From MFKM01 sp038065115 (GTDB lineage: Bacteria > Patescibacteriota > Minisyncoccia > UBA6257 > MFKM01): a stretch of DNA of 40,712 bases. Position numbers and translations under genes: made by a program. The notes under the pieces are model-generated. The model searched no databases. It saw nothing but the letters and a program-made list of their open reading frames with translations, and was not told the origin of the DNA. Within the stretch, counting starts at the first letter, position 1, and each line of letters starts with the position of its first letter. The stretch is taken from assembly GCA_038065115.1 (NCBI GenBank), contig JBBTRS010000007.1, positions 1 to 40,712 of the forward strand. The letters run 5' to 3'. This document shows, piece after piece, positions 36,995-40,712 of the stretch.

Positions 36995-37971
36995 ACTTCT
37001 TTGCTTCTGGATTCTGTTTTAATACTGGCGTAATCAAACGCCAATAAAAACAAATAAATTAAAAAAGCGAGGATTGACAGCAACAAGTTTAGGGGAATAA
37101 ACAAGGCTCGAATAACCAAAAACAAAACAGCAAATATTCCTATAATTATCCATTTTTTAGCTTTTTCATCAAATTGATTAAACTTCGCCAGCAAAGAATC
37201 ATAAATAACTCTCTCAACGGAATCTTGGGTGTTGATTTCAAAACCAAGAAATTTATTCAAACCGGCCAATTCTTGCCCGATAGCCGATTCTATAATGATT
37301 TTTTGAGCTGAAGCCGATAATGTTTCAAAATTGGGAATTTTCACGACTGACCGCCGTCCCAGCAAATCGGCTAAAACCGCTTGAAACGGTTTTTGAAAAC
37401 TGAAATCTTTAACCAGAAAACCGATCGGTTTTTCGTTTGGTTTTAATAAAAACTGAAGATTTTCAAAGGAAATCGGGAAACCGCCCCGGCTGGAAAATAA
37501 AAAATAACTAAAAAGAGAGAGCAAAATCGCTACTCCTAAACCGATTTTCGGCAAAAATACTTTCGTTAAACGAAAAAACCTGATTTTCAAAGAACTTTCC
37601 ATTTCAGAACGCAAGCTGTTTATTCCCCATATAAAAATCAAAGAAATGAGGATCCCGAAAACAATAAATGTTGTTGAAAAATAATCATAAAAAACCGCCA
37701 AGCTGGCCAGCGCCGATAAGCCAGCCGCCAAGTTTGACCACAAAAATCCGCTTACAAAAAAAGCGTTCAAAAAAGAAAAAATAACAAACAAGCCAGCGCC
37801 GGTTAAAAACAAAAACAGTCCGTTGGTTGGCGGATTAACATTGCCTATGAGTTGCCGAAAATAAAAACTCATCAAAAAAGCGCAACCAACCTCAAAAACC
37901 AAAAAAGGGATTATTTTGACAGGCGATTGATAAAAATCGTTTTCGTTTTCTTTAGAAAGTAAATCTGTCAT
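36995..37971 (-). CDS. Multi-pass membrane protein, C-terminus lost in the gap
   Basis: About 325 residues are visible from the ATG at 37969-37971. Hydrophobic helices lie at about 19-40, 48-72, 75-90, 95-115, 142-160, then a soluble loop of about 100 residues (including FQKPFQAVLADLLGRRSVVKIPNFETLSASAQKIIIESAIGQ), then two helices near 268-310. No family is recognised. It lies between dnaK and dnaJ, where no such gene is expected in the standard heat-shock order, so it may be a lineage-specific envelope protein. Confidence 0.75.
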
Positions 37972-38057
37972 AATTCGCTTTGCTTAAATCAGAAAATAAA
38001 CACCAATGGAATCAATACCAACGAACGCCAAAAAAATACCAAATATCGTTTTAATTT

Positions 38058-39866
38058 CTAAGTTTTATTTTCTGGCTGTCCTTTGCCGATATTTTGAAGA
38101 GCTTGGGAAAGTTCGTTAATTGCCGATAAAATTTCTTCGGCATTACTGCCTTCTCTGACCGATTTTAATTTTTCTATTTTTGACGTCAAAGAGTCTTTCG
38201 CTTCTTGATTGATTTTTTCGCCGCTTTCCCGAATAGTTTTTTCCGCCGTATAAATCAAACTTTCCGCCTGATTTTTCGCCTCCACTAATTCTTTCTTTTT
38301 CCGGTCTTCTTCGGAATGAAGAGCGGCTTCCTGTTTTAATCGTTCCACTTCTTCTTTGTTCAAAGCGGTGGTGGCTTCAATTTTGATTGTTTGACTTTTG
38401 CCGCTGGCTTTATCCTTGGCCGAAACATTCAAAATACCGTTAGCGTCAATGTCAAAAGTAACTTCAATCTGCGGAACGCCCCGCGGCGCCGGCGTAATGC
38501 CGTCAAGCAGAAAACGACCCAAAAGTTTATTATCGGCGGCCATTTCCCTTTCCCCCTGAAGCACCACGATTTCTACCGTAGCTTGATTATCCGCCGCCGT
38601 TGAAAAAGTTTGGGTTTTGGCAGTCGGAATGGTCGTATTTTTAGGAATCATCGGCGTGGCAATACCGCCCAAAGTCTCCAGGCTTAAGCTCAAAGGGCTT
38701 ACGTCTAAAAGTAAAATATCTCTCACATCGCCTTGAAGAATTCCGGCCTGAATAGCCGCTCCGGCGGCCACTACTTCGTCGGGATTGACCTCTTTGTGGG
38801 GTTCTTTCCCGAAGAATTTTTTGACCGCTTCCTGAATAGCCGGCATTCTCGTCTGGCCGCCGACCAAAACTATTTGTTCAATATCCGAAGGTTTAAAATT
38901 AGCTTCTTTTAAAGTTTCTTCCACTAATTTTACAGAACGTTCAATCAAGTCCCCGACCAATTCTTCCAGCTTAGCCCTGGTTAATTTCACCAAAAAATGC
39001 TTAGGTCCGGAAGCGTCGGTAGTGATATAGGGCAGATTAATTTCGGTTTCCAAAGACGTGGAAAGCTCGTGCTTGGCTCTTTCCGCCGCTTCTTTCAAAC
39101 GCTGTAAGGCCAAAGGATCTTTGGAAATGTCAACTCCTTCTTGTTTTTTATAATCCGAAACCAAATGATCAATAATTCTTTTGTCAAAATCATCACCTCC
39201 GAGATGGGTATCGCCGCCGGTTCCCTTAACTTCAATAACATCTTCGCTGACTTCCAAAATAGAAATGTCAAAAGTGCCGCCGCCGAAATCATAAACAATA
39301 ATCTGCTCGTTTTTTTTCTTATTTAATCCGTAGGCTAAAGCCGCGGCCGTAGGTTCGTTTAAAATCAGCCGCACCTTAAAACCGGCAATTTCCCCGGCAT
39401 TTTTAGTGGCTTGGCGCTGGCTGTCGTCAAAATAAGCCGGAACGGTGATGACCGCTTCTTCAATTTTTTCTCCCAATTTAACTTCGGCGTCCGCTTTGAG
39501 TTTTTGAAGAATCATAGCCGAAATTTCTTCGGGTTTATACCACCGGTCGCCTAATTTTATTTCCACTCCGTCATTGGCTCCTTCTTTGATTTCATAAGAC
39601 AACCAAGTCTTGTCATACTGAACCGTTTTATCGCTGAATCTCCGGCCGATTAAACGCTTAACCGAAAAAATGGTATTTTTGGGATTGGTGATTGATTGAC
39701 GCTTCGCCAACAAACCCGCTAATCGCTCTCCGCTTTTACTCAAAGCGACAACAGAGGGAGTCGTCCGATTGCCTTCGGTATTCTCAATAATTTTCGGCTC
39801 GCCCCCTTCAACAACCGCCATCGCCGAATAAGTTGTTCCCAAATCAATGCCTAATATTTTTGCCAT
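38058..39866 (-). CDS. dnaK: Chaperone DnaK (Hsp70)
   Basis: 602 residues from the ATG at 39864-39866 (MAKILGIDLGTTYSAMAVVEGG); an upstream ATG at 39881 adds five atypical residues. ATPase domain: IDLGTTYSA, VITVPAYFDDSQRQAT, LNEPTAAALAYG, VYDFGGGTFDISIL and VLVGGQTRMPAIQ. Interdomain linker and substrate domain: DILLLDVSPLSLSLETLGG and VTFDIDANGILNVSAKDK. It refolds proteins together with GrpE and DnaJ. It follows grpE by 42 bases. Confidence 0.98.
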   Translation of the reverse strand: MAKILGIDLGTTYSAMAVVEGGEPKIIENTEGNRTTPSVVALSKSGERLAGLLAKRQSITNPKNTIFSVKRLIGRRFSDKTVQYDKTWLSYEIKEGANDGVEIKLGDRWYKPEEISAMILQKLKADAEVKLGEKIEEAVITVPAYFDDSQRQATKNAGEIAGFKVRLILNEPTAAALAYGLNKKKNEQIIVYDFGGGTFDISILEVSEDVIEVKGTGGDTHLGGDDFDKRIIDHLVSDYKKQEGVDISKDPLALQRLKEAAERAKHELSTSLETEINLPYITTDASGPKHFLVKLTRAKLEELVGDLIERSVKLVEETLKEANFKPSDIEQIVLVGGQTRMPAIQEAVKKFFGKEPHKEVNPDEVVAAGAAIQAGILQGDVRDILLLDVSPLSLSLETLGGIATPMIPKNTTIPTAKTQTFSTAADNQATVEIVVLQGEREMAADNKLLGRFLLDGITPAPRGVPQIEVTFDIDANGILNVSAKDKASGKSQTIKIEATTALNKEEVERLKQEAALHSEEDRKKKELVEAKNQAESLIYTAEKTIRESGEKINQEAKDSLTSKIEKLKSVREGSNAEEILSAINELSQALQNIGKGQPENKT

Positions 39867-39881
39867 AGAATTTATAGCCAT

Positions 39882-39897
39882 TAGCCACTAGTGGCTA
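39882..39897. repeat. Palindrome TAGCCACTAGTGGCTA upstream of dnaK
   Basis: A perfect 16-base palindrome in the 42-base grpE-dnaK gap, sharing ACTAGTGGCTA with the repeat at 32641-32699. Confidence 0.7.
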
Positions 39898-39908
39898 GTC
39901 GCTAATTA

Positions 39909-40433
39909 CTATTTCGACACTTTAACCCGGGCTGGTTTAATTACCCGGCCGTTTAATAAATAACCCTTTTCAACTTCTTCAATAATAGTTCCTGTTGGTT
40001 GATCCGATTCAATTTCAGCCACCGCTTCTTGCGTAGCCGAATTAAAATTTTCTCCCGCTGAAATCGTAATTTCTTCCAAACCGTGTGATTTAAGAATATC
40101 TCTAAGCTGGGAGCGAATCAAGTACATTCCCTTCTGGGCCAAATCGTCTTTTTCTCTCCCTTCGGGAGATCTCCCGTGGGGAGACAAAGATGCCAGCCCT
40201 AAATCAAAGCTATTCAAAACCATCAAAAGCTCCCTGATCAACCCTTCGTTGGCCAACTTCGCGAAAACTTCAAATCTTTTTATTTCTTCTTTTTTATAAT
40301 TAAGAAGTTCGGCTTTGGCCCGCCTCCAGCCGTCAAGATATTCATCCCGTTCCTTTTGGCATTTTGACAGCTCATCTATTTCTTTATCCGCCGGTTCTTT
40401 TTTTTCTTCCGATTGCGATGTTTGTTCTTCCAT
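39909..40433 (-). CDS. grpE: Nucleotide exchange factor GrpE
   Basis: 174 residues. An acidic, Lys/Glu-rich N-terminus and a long helix (KCQKERDEYLDGWRRAKAELLNYKKEEIKRFEVFAKLANEGLIRELL) for dimerisation, then the beta domain GTIIEEVEKGYLLNGRVIKPARVKVS. It releases ADP from DnaK. Between the two parts is an insert SPHGRSPEGREK, coded by tandem GC-rich hairpins (40153-40184), where other GrpE proteins have a short linker. First gene of the heat-shock group, with a strong promoter and a leader of about 10 bases. Confidence 0.95.
   Translation of the reverse strand: MEEQTSQSEEKKEPADKEIDELSKCQKERDEYLDGWRRAKAELLNYKKEEIKRFEVFAKLANEGLIRELLMVLNSFDLGLASLSPHGRSPEGREKDDLAQKGMYLIRSQLRDILKSHGLEEITISAGENFNSATQEAVAEIESDQPTGTIIEEVEKGYLLNGRVIKPARVKVSK
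40153..40184. repeat. Tandem small hairpins inserted in frame in grpE
   Basis: CTCCC-ttc-GGGAG then CTCCC-gtg-GGGAG, back to back inside the coding region, giving the peptide S-P-H-G-R-S-P-E-G-R-E. The composition differs from the surrounding AT-rich codons. Confidence 0.65.
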
Positions 40434-40450
40434 ATAGGTAATTATCTTGA

Positions 40451-40478
40451 ATTATAAATCCGAAAAAACAAAAGTCAA
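40451..40478 (-). promoter_or_regulatory. Promoter of grpE-dnaK
   Basis: TTGACT (40478..40473), a 16-base spacer, then a perfect TATAAT (40456..40451). The start of transcription would be near 40444, about 10 bases before the grpE ATG. No CIRCE operator (TTAGCACTC inverted repeat) is present, so the usual HrcA control is not supported. Confidence 0.7.
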
Positions 40479-40533
40479 TCCGCTTTTTTCTTTTTTGCTG
40501 TTTGGATTTTGAACTTAAATTCTTATTTTTAAG

Positions 40534-40712
40534 CTAGCCTCCCCTTAACCATCTCCCCAAAACATCCAAGACATCGCTTAAAACGGCTTGACTGGTTTTC
40601 CATTTGGCGATGAAGGCAATCAACTCGCTCATTTCTATTTTGTTGTTTTGATTAGTGTCGGCGAGGTGGAAAGTTTGCGTTCCGTAATTACAAATATCAG
40701 CCGGGCAGGGAT
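40534..40712 (-). CDS. C-terminus of a protein with an EF-hand/dockerin-like motif (cut by window edge)
   Basis: Frame open from the right edge to a TAG at 40534-40536, about 58 codons. It contains CPADICNYGTQTFHLADTNQNNKIEMSELIAFIAKWK, where DTNQNNKIEMSE fits the D-x-N-x-N-x-x-I-x-x-x-E calcium-binding loop. The end is VLDVLGRWLRGG. Such single loops occur at the C-terminus of secreted or surface proteins, as in dockerin-type repeats. The rest of the protein is outside the window. Confidence 0.6.
   Translation of the reverse strand, partial: PCPADICNYGTQTFHLADTNQNNKIEMSELIAFIAKWKTSQAVLSDVLDVLGRWLRGG

Noticed and set aside
1..40712. CRISPR array, insertion sequence or prophage genes
   Set aside because: No regularly spaced direct repeats and no transposase, integrase or phage structural genes were found; the repeats present are palindromes or AT-rich spacer repeats.

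Overview
This window looks like a piece of a Patescibacteria (Candidate Phyla Radiation, probably Parcubacteria-like) genome, assembled as a scaffold with two 100-base N gaps (35432-35531 and 36895-36994). The signs are a long ribosomal-protein cluster with no rpmD (L30) between rpsE and rplO, compact versions of several universal proteins (L3, L2, AspRS), a zinc-type S14 and L28, a DUF5671-type membrane protein, type IV pilus and DNA-uptake genes, few Shine-Dalgarno sequences, and short GC-rich palindromes inserted inside genes and tRNA copies. The group assignment is inference from these traits; no 16S rRNA is present.

Layout. 1-3558 (minus): an edge-cut membrane protein, a two-component pair (PilJ-type sensor kinase and single-domain receiver), tRNA-Ile with a broken second copy, and a PilO-like pilus protein. 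3587-6754 (plus): dprA and topA. 6803-8630: a HAD-like protein, map, and an orphan 105-residue protein. 8760-24386 (minus): one uninterrupted str/S10/spc-type cluster: rpsL-rpsG-fusA-tuf-rpsJ | rplC-rplD-rplW-rplB-rpsS-rplV-rpsC-rplP-rpmC-rpsQ | rplN-rplX-rplE-rpsN-rpsH-rplF-rplR-rpsE-rplO-secY-adk. 24644-28227: a B12-type radical SAM protein, an M50 protease, L28, tRNA-Pro with a broken copy, and a DUF5671 protein. 28244-29630: a tRNA interrupted by a 131-nt insertion in its anticodon loop, a perfect 42-bp palindrome, tatD, and a candidate stand-alone structured RNA with its own promoter and terminator. 29644-35338 (minus): an orphan protein, DAHP synthase, aspS, a ComEC-like metallo-hydrolase, a nucleotidyltransferase and rmuC. 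35532-40712: dnaJ, a membrane protein, dnaK, grpE and the C-terminus of an EF-hand/dockerin-like secreted protein.

The most notable signal is a pair of leader elements directly in front of rplN (14510-14645) and rpsL (24388-24534). Those are the first genes of the classical spc and str operons. Both elements have identical 20-nt arms that pair with each other across unrelated loops of about 100 nt. Both place an upstream AUG (coding M-P-S-S-E-N-S-I) at one foot of the stem and the ribosomal-protein start codon at the other. This could be a shared control device for two ribosomal operons or a small mobile or splicing element. The tRNA insertion at 28280-28410 has the same general build (paired ends around a loop of about 100 nt) but different sequence.

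Several promoters can be read directly (upstream of grpE, rpsL, rpmB, the 29644-30033 gene, the 27271 gene and the 29462 RNA). In a few cases the -10 box lies so close to the start codon that the mRNA should be leaderless or nearly so. Only three small orphan genes carry a strong AGGAGG-type ribosome-binding site.
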